Assembly: GCA_018657955.1 (NCBI GenBank)
Contig: JABHWD010000030.1
Location: forward strand, 1-36,392
DNA from: Flavobacteriaceae bacterium
GTDB taxonomy: Bacteria; Bacteroidota; Bacteroidia; Flavobacteriales; Flavobacteriaceae
Length of the DNA: 36,392 nucleotides
Reading direction: 5' to 3'
Part shown: positions 18,366-25,826 of the stretch, in pieces
How positions within the stretch are numbered: the stretch's first letter is position 1
How the letters are laid out: each line of letters opens with the position of its first letter
Position numbers and translations under genes: made by a program
The notes under the pieces: model-generated
What the model was told of the DNA's origin: nothing
Seen by the model: the letters and a program-made list of their open reading frames with translations, nothing else
Database searches by the model: none

Positions 18366-18886
18366 TTTTGCGGTGGATACTGAATTAATATTTTATTTAC
18401 AAAGAGTTTTATTTGTTCTTCTTTCTTTACTCTCTTATTAGGAATATATCCTTTTCCGACTCCTTGCCATATTAGTTCGTTTTTTTCATAATCAACCAAG
18501 TCAATAAATAACACTCCTTCAGAATAATTATGATAATAATACGTATTGTACCATGGCGAAAGAGATGAGCCGTAACCATAATAATCATAGTTTGGATAAT
18601 AATTTATTTTTTTATTTGTTTTGGTGAAGAAATTAACCATAAGGTCTGGTTCAATTGAGCTTTTTCTAAGCCCTTTGCTTGATAGCTCAACATCAATTGC
18701 ATTAAGAATTCTTTTCTTGTCAATGTCATTTATTTCAACTTCATCTACCCCTTTTTTAGAAAAAGCATATGTCTTGTAATCATTGAAATTAATTTTATCA
18801 TTAAAGTCAGAACTAACTCTAATAGCATTACATGAGGATAAAAGTAATATTGCAGATACTAATGTAATCTTAATTATGGTTTTCAT
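18362..18886 (-). CDS. DUF4136-like lipoprotein
   Basis: A 174-aa lipoprotein (lipobox LLLSSC, Cys19) with the features of the DUF4136 family: SSDFNDKINFNDYKTYAF near the start of the mature part, then DLMVNFFTK, a Tyr/Asn-rich low-complexity middle (about residues 95-120), and a final strand pair FIDLVDYEKNELIWQGVGKG. The function of the family is not known; a periplasmic or outer-membrane location follows from the lipobox. It starts 2 nt after the urocanate hydratase stop, so it is the last gene of that operon, although a link to histidine breakdown is not obvious. Confidence 0.85.
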   Translation of the reverse strand: MKTIIKITLVSAILLLSSCNAIRVSSDFNDKINFNDYKTYAFSKKGVDEVEINDIDKKRILNAIDVELSSKGLRKSSIEPDLMVNFFTKTNKKINYYPNYDYYGYGSSLSPWYNTYYYHNYSEGVLFIDLVDYEKNELIWQGVGKGYIPNKRVKKEEQIKLFVNKILIQYPPQN

Positions 18887-18888
18887 TT

Positions 18889-20880
18889 TTATTTATATTT
18901 TTCAATTAATTTTTCATCAACCATATTTGGAATCGTTACTTTAAGAAGAGGTTCTTTTTTCATTGCTCTCTTGATTTCAAAAATAGAAGCTTTATTTCTA
19001 GCCCAACTCCTTCTAGAAATACCGTTATTCACATCCCAAAACAACATAGACTTTAAATTGTCTTCACTTTCTTTAGAACCATCAATAACCATACCAAAAC
19101 CTCCATTAATAACTTCTCCCCATCCTACACCACCACCATTATGTATACTTACCCATGTTGCCCCTCTAAAACTATCTCCTATTACATTTTGAATTGCCAT
19201 ATCAGCAGTATACTTTGATCCATCATATATGTTAGAGGTTTCTCTAAAAGGCGAATCTGTTCCTGATACATCATGGTGATCTCTACCCAGTACTATAGGA
19301 CCACTAATGATCTTCTTTTTTATAGCTTTATTAAATTCTTTGGCAATTTCTATTCTTCCTTCAGAATTTGCATATAATATTCTTGCTTTTGATCCAACTA
19401 CTAAAGCATTTTCTTTAGCTTGCTTTATCCAGTTTATGTTATCTTTTAATTGTAGCTTAATTTGATTGGGAGATCTTTTCATTATTCTTTCAAGGACTTT
19501 GCAAGCAATTTCATCAGTTTTATCTAAATCTTCAGATTTTCCACTACAGCAAACCCATCTAAATGGACCAAACCCATAGTCAAAATACATTGGACCCATA
19601 ATATCTTGAACATAGCTTGGAAATTTAAAATTAACTCCATCTTTGCTCATTACATCTGCCTTTGCCTTGGATGCTTCCAGAAGAAAGGCATTACCGTAAT
19701 CAAAGAAATATGTCCCTCTATTAGCATGTTTATTAATTAGTTTCGCTTGTTCAACTAAACTTTCTTTAACTTTTTTTTTGAAAAGTTTAGGGTTTTGATA
19801 AATCATTTCATTTGCTTTGTCAAAGCTCAATCCAACAGGATAATAACCCCCTGACCAGGGGTTATGCAATGATGTTTGATCGCTTCCAATGTCAATATGA
19901 ATTTTTTTATTGTAAAACTCTTTCCATACATCTATTACATTTCCATGATATGCTATGGATACTACTTCTTTTTTGTTTATTGCATCTTTAACCCTGTCTA
20001 CAAGTAAATCCAAATTATCAATTATTTCATCTACCCAACCTTGTGAAAACCTAGATTGAACAGCTTTTATATTTACTTCTGCACAAACTGTAATACATTT
20101 TGATATATTCCCAGCTTTTGGTTGAGCTCCACTCATTCCTCCAAGACCAGAGGTTAGAAAGATTTTCCCTTTAGGATTTTCCCCTATTTTTCTAAAGGCA
20201 TTTAATATTGTTATTGTTGTCCCATGTACAATTCCTTGAGGTCCTATATACATATAACTCCCTGCTGTCATTTGACCATATTGAGTAACGCCTAGTGCAT
20301 TAAATTTTTCAAAATCTATTTTCTTTGAATAATTTGGAATTACCATTCCATTGGAGACTACAACTCTAGGAGCATTTTTATTTGATGGAAAAAGCCCAAG
20401 AGGATGTCCAGAGTTGATTACAAGGGTTTGCTTGTCTGTTATTTCAGACAAATATTTCATACAAATTAGATATTGAGCCCAATTTTGAAACACAGACCCG
20501 TTTCCACCATATGTTATTAATTCATGTGGATGTTGAGCCACATTTTCATCTAAATTATTTTGAATCATTAACATAATTGCTGCAGCCTTCTTTGATTTAT
20601 AAGGATATTGATTAATTGGCCTGGCATACATTTTATAGTCAGGTCTATATCTATACATATATATTCTGCCATATCTGTTTAATTCTTCATTAAATTCTTT
20701 AATTAATAAACTATGATGGTTTTTGTTAAAATATCTAAGAGAATTTCTAAGTGCTAATTTTCTTTCATTTTTTGTCAAGACATTTTCTCGAATTGGAGCA
20801 TGATTTATTTTTAAATCATATTTTCTTTTAGCCGGTAGCTTATTGGGAATACTCTTTCTAATCTGCTCTTTAAAAGTCAT
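18889..20880 (-). CDS. hutU: Urocanate hydratase, long form
   Basis: A 663-aa NAD+-dependent enzyme that converts urocanate to imidazolone propionate in histidine degradation. Clear family stretches are ITYGGNGSVFQNWAQY, VINSGHPLGLFPS, YMYIGPQGIVHGTT, the NAD-binding FLTSGLGGMSGAQPKAG, the catalytic-cysteine region FRWVCCSGKSEDL (Cys444 and Cys445), and the C-terminal VSIHNGGGVGWGEVINGG. It is about 100 residues longer than the classical enzyme of Pseudomonas and Bacillus, as in other Bacteroidota long forms; the extra length is partly an N-terminal region (about residues 1-110). hutH and hutI are not in the window. It is preceded by a 44-aa DUF5522-like gene (8-nt gap). Confidence 0.94.
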   Translation of the reverse strand: MTFKEQIRKSIPNKLPAKRKYDLKINHAPIRENVLTKNERKLALRNSLRYFNKNHHSLLIKEFNEELNRYGRIYMYRYRPDYKMYARPINQYPYKSKKAAAIMLMIQNNLDENVAQHPHELITYGGNGSVFQNWAQYLICMKYLSEITDKQTLVINSGHPLGLFPSNKNAPRVVVSNGMVIPNYSKKIDFEKFNALGVTQYGQMTAGSYMYIGPQGIVHGTTITILNAFRKIGENPKGKIFLTSGLGGMSGAQPKAGNISKCITVCAEVNIKAVQSRFSQGWVDEIIDNLDLLVDRVKDAINKKEVVSIAYHGNVIDVWKEFYNKKIHIDIGSDQTSLHNPWSGGYYPVGLSFDKANEMIYQNPKLFKKKVKESLVEQAKLINKHANRGTYFFDYGNAFLLEASKAKADVMSKDGVNFKFPSYVQDIMGPMYFDYGFGPFRWVCCSGKSEDLDKTDEIACKVLERIMKRSPNQIKLQLKDNINWIKQAKENALVVGSKARILYANSEGRIEIAKEFNKAIKKKIISGPIVLGRDHHDVSGTDSPFRETSNIYDGSKYTADMAIQNVIGDSFRGATWVSIHNGGGVGWGEVINGGFGMVIDGSKESEDNLKSMLFWDVNNGISRRSWARNKASIFEIKRAMKKEPLLKVTIPNMVDEKLIEKYK

Positions 20881-20888
20881 AATTAATA

Positions 20889-21023
20889 TTAATTAGTATA
20901 TGGATTATAACCATATGGACAATGCCTGCAACTGCCCTCACAACAATAGCCTCTTTTTAAATGATATTTTTCAGTATAGCATTTATATCCTTCTTCTGTC
21001 ATGTAATAATCCTTTTCATCCAT
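20889..21023 (-). CDS. DUF5522-like 44-aa cysteine-rich protein
   Basis: A small ORF read directly from the minus strand. It encodes MDEKDYYMTEEGYKCYTEKY, then HLKRGYCCEGSCRHCPYGYN, then PYTN. The core HLKRGYCC..CRHCPYGY is the conserved part of the DUF5522 family as I remember it. Five cysteines, four of them in a CCxxxCxxC cluster, suggest metal binding (zinc or an Fe-S cluster), but the function is unknown. It lies 8 nt upstream of hutU on the same strand, with a perfect -7 promoter element 24 nt before its start codon, so it leads the hutU operon. Confidence 0.85.
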   Translation of the reverse strand: MDEKDYYMTEEGYKCYTEKYHLKRGYCCEGSCRHCPYGYNPYTN

Positions 21024-21047
21024 ACTTAAGAATGATAATTAGCTAAG

Positions 21048-21055
21048 CAAAGATA
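21048..21055 (-). promoter_or_regulatory. -7 promoter element for the DUF5522-hutU operon
   Basis: The minus strand reads TATCTTTG, an exact TAnnTTTG, 24 nt before the DUF5522 start codon. The same octamer occurs on the plus strand at 21080-21087, giving a face-to-face pair 24 nt apart in the divergent gap. No well-spaced TTG is seen. Confidence 0.45.
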
Positions 21056-21079
21056 AAGTAAATTCAATTTAATTTGAAT

Positions 21080-21087
21080 TATCTTTG
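21080..21087 (+). promoter_or_regulatory. -7 promoter element for the glucosaminidase gene
   Basis: TATCTTTG, an exact TAnnTTTG, 10 nt before the start codon at 21098, which implies a very short leader. It mirrors the minus-strand element at 21048-21055. The bases between them contain the inverted repeat AATTCAA (21061-21067) and TTGAATT (21074-21080). Confidence 0.45.
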
Positions 21088-21097
21088 AATTATTGAA

Positions 21098-21739
21098 ATG
21101 AAAAAGTATTTAGTATTTATATTGTGTGTCTGTTTTTTACAAAGTTGTGGTTCAAAAAGAACTATTTATAATTATGAAGATGATAGAAAGGAAATTGCTT
21201 CAAAGAAAAAAAAATCTAAAAAGAGAAAATCCATAAAGATTGATGAGCCCATCATCCCTGTGGTAAGGACTACTGAAGATTATATTGAATATTACAGTAA
21301 AATTGCAATGGATGAAATGAGGCAATATGATATACCTGCAAGTATTACTCTCGCTCAAGGTATTCTAGAATCTGGATCTGGCAAGGGAAGATTGGCTGCT
21401 AATGCAAATAATCATTTTGGCATTAAATGTCATGATTGGAGTGGGCCAAAAATTTATCATGATGATGATAAAAAGCAGGAATGTTTTAGAAAATACTCTT
21501 CACCAGAATTTTCTTTCAGAGATCATTCTATATTTTTATCTTCTAGAGATAGATATGCTTCGCTTTTTAAATTAAAAAAAGATGATTACAAGTCCTGGGC
21601 AAAAGGACTAAAAAATGCTGGGTATGCAACTGACAAGAAATATCCTCAAAAATTAATTGATCTAATTGAGCGATATAAGCTGTACCGTTATGATGATATT
21701 ATATTAAAAAAGAAAAAACCTAAAAAAAATTTTAGATAG
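21098..21739 (+). CDS. GH73 glucosaminidase lipoprotein, truncated before its LysM domain
   Basis: A 213-aa open frame for a peptidoglycan hydrolase. The N-terminus is a lipoprotein signal (FLQSC, Cys17), followed by a lysine-rich linker (about residues 38-52). The FlgJ/LytG-type GH73 domain (about 62-200) has ASITLAQGILESGSGKGRLA with the catalytic Glu, NNHFGIKCHDW, and YATDKKYPQKLIDLIERYKL. The protein should cleave the glycan backbone and be anchored to a membrane. Related Bacteroidota proteins continue into a C-terminal LysM domain. Here the frame stops at 21739, and the LysM codons continue in another frame (21736-21787) and after the icmF insert (25278-25358). The catalytic domain looks intact, so an active but LysM-less enzyme may still be made. 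Confidence 0.85.
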   Translation: MKKYLVFILCVCFLQSCGSKRTIYNYEDDRKEIASKKKKSKKRKSIKIDEPIIPVVRTTEDYIEYYSKIAMDEMRQYDIPASITLAQGILESGSGKGRLAANANNHFGIKCHDWSGPKIYHDDDKKQECFRKYSSPEFSFRDHSIFLSSRDRYASLFKLKKDDYKSWAKGLKNAGYATDKKYPQKLIDLIERYKLYRYDDIILKKKKPKKNFR

Positions 21740-21787
21740 TTAAAAAAGGAGACACACTTTATTCTATTTCCTAAAAAAGGTTTAGAT
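21736..21787 (+). pseudogene. First half of the disrupted LysM domain
   Basis: Read one frame away from the glucosaminidase ORF, 21736-21771 encodes IVKKGDTLYSIS, the universal start of a LysM domain. A stop follows, but shifting back one base gives KKGLD (21773-21787), which fits the next LysM positions. One missing A (AGAATAG changed to AGATAG at 21734-21739) would explain the first frame change, and one extra base near 21772 the second. The continuation of the domain lies beyond icmF at 25278. The pieces together give one LysM of normal length (about 43 residues). Confidence 0.75.
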
Positions 21788-21800
21788 TTTTAATATTCCG

Positions 21801-21808
21801 TAAATTGC
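21801..21808 (+). promoter_or_regulatory. Degenerate -7 element before icmF
   Basis: TAAATTGCACC resembles the flavobacterial promoter and start-site string TAAATTTGCACC with one T missing. It lies 27 nt before the icmF ATG. A -33 element would fall at about 21775-21782, on the host side of the inferred junction, and no TTG is present there. Confidence 0.25.
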
Positions 21809-21835
21809 ACCACCAAAAATCAACTTGTATTAAGA

Positions 21836-24800
21836 ATGAAACAAATTGCACCTTACAAACCAAAACATAAAGTACGAATAGTAACAGCAGCTTCACTTTT
21901 TGACGGACACGATGCGGCAATAAATATCATGCGTCGTATTATTCAAGCAACTGGAGTAGAAGTTATTCATCTTGGACATGACCGAAGTGTTGAAGAGGTT
22001 GTAAACACTGCCATTCAGGAAGATGTAAATGCTATTTGCTTAACATCATATCAAGGTGGACATAATGAGTATTTTAAGTATATGTATGATTTGCTCAAAG
22101 AAAAAGGAGCTGAACACATCAAGATTTTTGGTGGTGGTGGAGGCGTAATACTTCCTTCAGAAATTAAAGAATTAATGGATTATGGAATTACCCGAATTTA
22201 CTCGCCAGATGACGGACGAGAAATGGGTTTGCAAGGTATGATTAACGATTTGGTTGAACAATCTGATTTTGCAATTGGCGAATCGTTAAATGGCGAGGAT
22301 AAAATTCTTAAGAAAAAGAACTCTAAAGCAATAGCAAGAGTTATTTCTTCTGCTGAAAATTTTCCAGAAGTAGCAAAAGAGGTATTAGAAATAATTCATA
22401 ATAAAAACAAGACCTCTAAAACACCAGTTCTGGGAATTACAGGAACAGGAGGCTCGGGAAAATCGTCTTTAGTTGATGAATTGGTAAGACGCTTTTTAGT
22501 CGATTTTCCAAATAAAACTGTTGGTATTGTTTCGGTAGATCCTTCTAAACGAAAAACAGGAGGTGCATTATTAGGAGATCGTATTCGTATGAACGCAATT
22601 AATTCGCCAAGAGTGTATATGCGTAGTTTGGCAACACGTCAATCCAATTTGGCCTTATCAAAATATGTTAGTGAAGCCATTGAAGTTTTAAAAGCTGCTA
22701 AGTATGATTTAATCATTATAGAAACTTCTGGAATTGGTCAATCTGATACTGAAATAATAGAGCATAGTGATGTGTCTCTTTATGTCATGACACCGGAGTT
22801 TGGTGCAGCAACACAGTTGGAAAAAATTGATATGCTGGATTTTGCAGATTTGGTAGCCATTAATAAATTTGATAAAAGAGGCTCGTTAGATGCCTTGCGG
22901 GATGTTAAAAAGCAATATATGCGCAACAATAATCTTTGGGATATTCCTCAAGAAGAGTTACCGATTTTCGGAACCATTGCATCGCAATTCAACGATCCTG
23001 GTATGAATACGCTATACAAAGCGATTATGGATAAGTTGGTTGAAAAGACTGATGCTGATTTAAAATCAACTTTTACCATTTCAGACGAAATGAGTGAAAA
23101 AGTTTTTATAATTCCACCAGCAAGAGTCCGTTATTTATCAGAAATTTCAAAAAATAATAGAGCGTACGATAAAAAAGGAAAAGAACAAAGTGAGGTTGCT
23201 CAAAAATTGTATGGGATTTATAAGACAATTTGTTCAGTATCAAATGTCTTGTCGAGCGTAGTAGAGACGTCGTTTATTGCTAAAAACGGATTAAATAGCA
23301 ATGAGATCCTAAAACAATCCCGAAAGCTTTCGGGACAGGATGACAACAAAGACTTCATAAAGTTACTTATTGCAGAATTTGACAGAGTAAAGCTAAACCT
23401 CGATCCATATAATTGGGAAATTATTACAGGCTGGAAAGACAAAATAAATCGCTATAAAAACCCAATCTATTCATTTAAAGTTCGTGGTAAAGAACTGAAA
23501 ATAGAAACGCATACTGAATCCTTATCTCATTCACAAATTCCTAAAATTGCCTTGCCTAAATATCAAGCTTGGGGAGATGTTTTAAAATGGAATTTACAAG
23601 AAAATGTACCAGGAGAATTTCCTTATACTGCTGGATTGTATCCTTTTAAACGTCAAGGCGAAGATCCAGCACGTATGTTTGCAGGCGAAGGCGGTCCGGA
23701 ACGAACCAATCGTCGTTTTCATTATGTGAGTTTAGGTTTGCCGGCAAAACGTTTGTCAACTGCTTTTGATAGTGTAACTTTATATGGAAACGATCCTGAT
23801 TATCGTCCAGATATTTACGGAAAAATTGGTAATGCAGGAGTTTCTATTTGTTGTTTAGATGATGCTAAAAAATTGTATTCTGGTTTTAATTTGGCAAATG
23901 AAATGACTTCAGTGAGTATGACAATTAATGGTCCAGCGCCAATGTTATTAGGGTTTTTTATGAATGCAGCCATCGATCAACAGTGTGAAATTTATATAAA
24001 GGAAAATGGTTTAGATAAAGATGTAGAAGCAAAAATTACAAAGATTTATAAAGGAAAAGAACGCCCGAAATATAATGGCGAGTTGCCAGAAGGGAATGAT
24101 GGTTTTGGGTTGAGGCTTCTTGGTGTAACGGGAGATCAAGTCTTGCAAAACGATGTTTACCAGGATATCAAAGCCAAGACCATATCTCAAGTTAGAGGTA
24201 CTGTTCAAGCTGATATTTTAAAAGAAGATCAGGCACAAAATACCTGTATTTTTTCTACCGAATTTGCATTACGACTCATGGGAGATATTCAAGAATATTT
24301 TATTGAGAATAATATGCGTAATTTTTATTCGGTATCTATTTCCGGGTATCACATTGCCGAAGCAGGAGCAAATCCAATTTCGCAAATAGCATTTACTTTA
24401 TCTAATAGTTTTACTTATGTAGAGTACTATCTTTCAAGAGGAATGGATATCAATAAGTTTGGTCCAAATTTATCGTTTTTCTTTTCAAGTGGTATCGATC
24501 CGGAATATGCTGTAATTGGTCGTGTAGCTCGAAAAATTTGGGCAAAAGCCATGAAACATAAATATGGAGCCAATGCAAGAGCGCAGATGCTGAAGTATCA
24601 TATTCAAACCTCTGGACGTAGCTTGCATGCTCAGGAAATAGACTTTAATGATATTAGAACAACGCTTCAAGCCTTGTATGCTATTTACGATAATTGTAAT
24701 TCTTTACATACTAATGCCTACGATGAAGCTATCACGACGCCAACCGAAGAATCTGTACGTCGGGCTATGGCAATCCAGTTGATTATCAATAAGGAACTCG

Positions 24801-25282
24801 GATTAGCTAAAAACGAAAACCCAATTCAAGGGTCATTTATTATTGAAGAGCTCACCGATTTGGTCGAAGAAGCTGTACTTATTGAATTTGATAGAATTAC
24901 TGAAAGAGGAGGCGTTCTTGGAGCTATGGAAACTATGTACCAACGCTCTAAAATTCAGGAAGAAAGCTTATATTATGAAACCTTAAAACACAATGGAGAC
25001 TTCCCAATAATTGGTGTAAATACATTTTTGAGTTCTAAGGGTTCACCAACTATTTTACCAGCGGAAGTGATTCGTGCAACTGAAGACGAAAAACAATTTC
25101 AGATTAAAACATTAGAGAATCTTCATAAAGCAAATGATACAGATGCATTATTAAAAGAGTTGCAACAAAAAGCCATACACAACGATAACATTTTTGAATC
25201 CTTAATGGAAGTGTGTAAAAAATGTTCTTTAGGCCAAATTACAAATGCACTATTTGAAGTAGGTGGACAGTATAGGCGGTGA
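21836..25282 (+). CDS. icmF: IcmF, fused isobutyryl-CoA mutase with its G-protein chaperone
   Basis: An 1148-aa cytoplasmic enzyme that interconverts isobutyryl-CoA and n-butyryl-CoA with adenosylcobalamin. Domains in order: B12-binding (about 12-140, with [13 protein letters not shown], axial His25, and [11 protein letters not shown]); a MeaB-like GTPase chaperone (about 195-440, P-loop [14 protein letters not shown]); a linker; and the mutase barrel (about 580-1148, [44 protein letters not shown]). The order B12, G domain, mutase is specific to IcmF. The ORF is complete but ends in GGQYRR followed by a TGA made partly of the downstream LysM sequence; as I recall the family normally ends a residue or two later. 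Codon use is foreign to the window, indicating recent acquisition. Related acyl-CoA substrates cannot be excluded. Confidence 0.93.
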   Translation: MKQIAPYKPKHKVRIVTAASLFDGHDAAINIMRRIIQATGVEVIHLGHDRSVEEVVNTAIQEDVNAICLTSYQGGHNEYFKYMYDLLKEKGAEHIKIFGGGGGVILPSEIKELMDYGITRIYSPDDGREMGLQGMINDLVEQSDFAIGESLNGEDKILKKKNSKAIARVISSAENFPEVAKEVLEIIHNKNKTSKTPVLGITGTGGSGKSSLVDELVRRFLVDFPNKTVGIVSVDPSKRKTGGALLGDRIRMNAINSPRVYMRSLATRQSNLALSKYVSEAIEVLKAAKYDLIIIETSGIGQSDTEIIEHSDVSLYVMTPEFGAATQLEKIDMLDFADLVAINKFDKRGSLDALRDVKKQYMRNNNLWDIPQEELPIFGTIASQFNDPGMNTLYKAIMDKLVEKTDADLKSTFTISDEMSEKVFIIPPARVRYLSEISKNNRAYDKKGKEQSEVAQKLYGIYKTICSVSNVLSSVVETSFIAKNGLNSNEILKQSRKLSGQDDNKDFIKLLIAEFDRVKLNLDPYNWEIITGWKDKINRYKNPIYSFKVRGKELKIETHTESLSHSQIPKIALPKYQAWGDVLKWNLQENVPGEFPYTAGLYPFKRQGEDPARMFAGEGGPERTNRRFHYVSLGLPAKRLSTAFDSVTLYGNDPDYRPDIYGKIGNAGVSICCLDDAKKLYSGFNLANEMTSVSMTINGPAPMLLGFFMNAAIDQQCEIYIKENGLDKDVEAKITKIYKGKERPKYNGELPEGNDGFGLRLLGVTGDQVLQNDVYQDIKAKTISQVRGTVQADILKEDQAQNTCIFSTEFALRLMGDIQEYFIENNMRNFYSVSISGYHIAEAGANPISQIAFTLSNSFTYVEYYLSRGMDINKFGPNLSFFFSSGIDPEYAVIGRVARKIWAKAMKHKYGANARAQMLKYHIQTSGRSLHAQEIDFNDIRTTLQALYAIYDNCNSLHTNAYDEAITTPTEESVRRAMAIQLIINKELGLAKNENPIQGSFIIEELTDLVEEAVLIEFDRITERGGVLGAMETMYQRSKIQEESLYYETLKHNGDFPIIGVNTFLSSKGSPTILPAEVIRATEDEKQFQIKTLENLHKANDTDALLKELQQKAIHNDNIFESLMEVCKKCSLGQITNALFEVGGQYRR
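23318..23335. repeat. 18-bp perfect palindrome inside icmF
   Basis: TCCCGAAAGCTTTCGGGA is a perfect 18-bp inverted repeat in the linker between the G domain and the mutase barrel (about residue 495, coding QSRKLSGQ). It is far more GC-rich than its surroundings. I recall similar CCCGA-n-TCGGG palindromes as dispersed repeats in flavobacterial genomes, so this may be a repeat unit tolerated in a flexible linker. That link is from memory. Confidence 0.7.
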
Positions 25283-25358
25283 TGATTTAATCAATTATAA
25301 CAGGTTAAATTCTGAAGGGATAAGTATAGGTCAAGAAATTATTGTAATCAAGAAATAG
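25278..25358 (+). pseudogene. Second half of the disrupted LysM domain
   Basis: In the frame beginning GGT at 25278 the sequence reads [14 protein letters not shown] then ISIGQEIIVIKK and a TAG stop (25356-25358). This is the second half of a LysM domain (the N-x-L and I-x-x-G-Q landmarks are present). It has no start of its own and overlaps the last bases of icmF, including its TGA. It is the natural continuation of the fragment at 21736-21787 and of the glucosaminidase at 21098. Confidence 0.85.
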
Positions 25359-25467
25359 TATTCAAGACATCAACAAATTTTTAGAAAATATCAAAATAGT
25401 GGACCAGTGAGGATTAGTTTGATACATGCCTGTACCAATACTCTGTTGATCGTCTTGAATAGCTATT
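25354..25467 (+). ncRNA. Candidate structured RNA with a long closing stem (6S-like?)
   Basis: The arm AATAGTATTCAAGAC (25354-25368) pairs with GTCTTGAATA-G-CTATT (25452-25467), and inside it CAAC (25371-25374) pairs with GTTG (25445-25448), giving close to 20 bp closing a region of about 70 nt. Inside, AGTGGAC (25398-25404) can pair with GTACC and ACT (25432-25442), leaving a large unpaired 5' side, a rod with a central bubble. After the stem there is an A/T run ending in six T (25473-25483 region). Total length of about 105-114 nt is close to that of the 6S-Flavo RNA family as I remember it, but I cannot confirm membership. No protein fits here. Strand is favoured by the T run only. Confidence 0.5.
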
Positions 25468-25549
25468 AAAATTTAAATTTTTTGAAATAAAACTTTATAA
25501 ATTTAATTTAAAATTCAATGTAAAAAAGACGCATGTCCTAATTTAAATC

Positions 25550-25563
25550 AACAATTAGTTGTT
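25550..25563 (-). terminator. Weak hairpin after the Smr gene
   Basis: AACAA (25550-25554) and TTGTT (25559-25563) form a 5-bp stem with a 4-nt loop just downstream of the minus-strand Smr gene. Part of a larger AT-rich symmetrical region (AATTAG and CTAATT nearby). No strong T run follows, so a terminator role is tentative. Confidence 0.25.
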
Positions 25564-25573
25564 AATAAGCTAA

Positions 25574-25804
25574 TTAAATTTCCTTGCTACTGATTATTAG
25601 AGATCCTGTATTTTGAGTCCATGATTGATCTACTCTAAAACCATATTCTTCACAGATTTTTTTTACAAGAATTTTCATTCTTTCACTGCTGCCAGTAATT
25701 ACTTCAATATCCTTATTACCTAGATTATATTGAGTGATTAGCCAATTGGCAAGTATTTCCTCAACTTGAGAATACTTTAATCCGTGTAAATCAATTTTGA
25801 CCAA
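25574..25804 (-). CDS. Small Smr-domain protein
   Basis: A 76-aa protein consisting only of an Smr (small MutS-related) domain. It has the leading KIDLHGLKYSQVEEIL with the D-L-H-G motif that contributes to nuclease activity, a central IEVITGSSERMKILV in place of the usual HGxG-type loop, and a last LIISSKEI strand. Stand-alone Smr proteins are proposed to be nucleases that act on branched DNA or on RNA at stalled ribosomes. The absence of an obvious HGxG may reduce activity. It is last in the minus-strand series after lysS. Confidence 0.8.
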   Translation of the reverse strand: MVKIDLHGLKYSQVEEILANWLITQYNLGNKDIEVITGSSERMKILVKKICEEYGFRVDQSWTQNTGSLIISSKEI

Positions 25805-25826
25805 TTATAATTGAATAAAGAAAAAT

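Larger units (their letters stand above)
21788..25277 (+). other. Foreign insert of about 3.5 kb carrying only icmF
   Basis: The segment between the two LysM halves. It contains about 48 nt of leader and the icmF ORF almost to its end. Composition differs from the flanks: arginine is mostly CGT/CGA/CGC here but AGA outside, and CpG is frequent (for example five CpG between 23701 and 23760) while most flanking lines have none or one. No transposase, integrase, terminal inverted repeat or long target duplication is visible. Borders are inferred from where LysM coding stops and resumes and may be off by several bases. Confidence 0.7.

Noticed and set aside
21734-21775. Programmed frameshifting joining the glucosaminidase to LysM
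   Set aside because: There is no slippery sequence with a fitting structure, two shifts in different directions would be needed, and the remainder of LysM is 3.5 kb away.
21788-25277. Calling the icmF segment an insertion sequence, integron or prophage
   Set aside because: There is no transposase, integrase, att site, terminal inverted repeat or convincing target duplication; only the metabolic gene and its leader are present.
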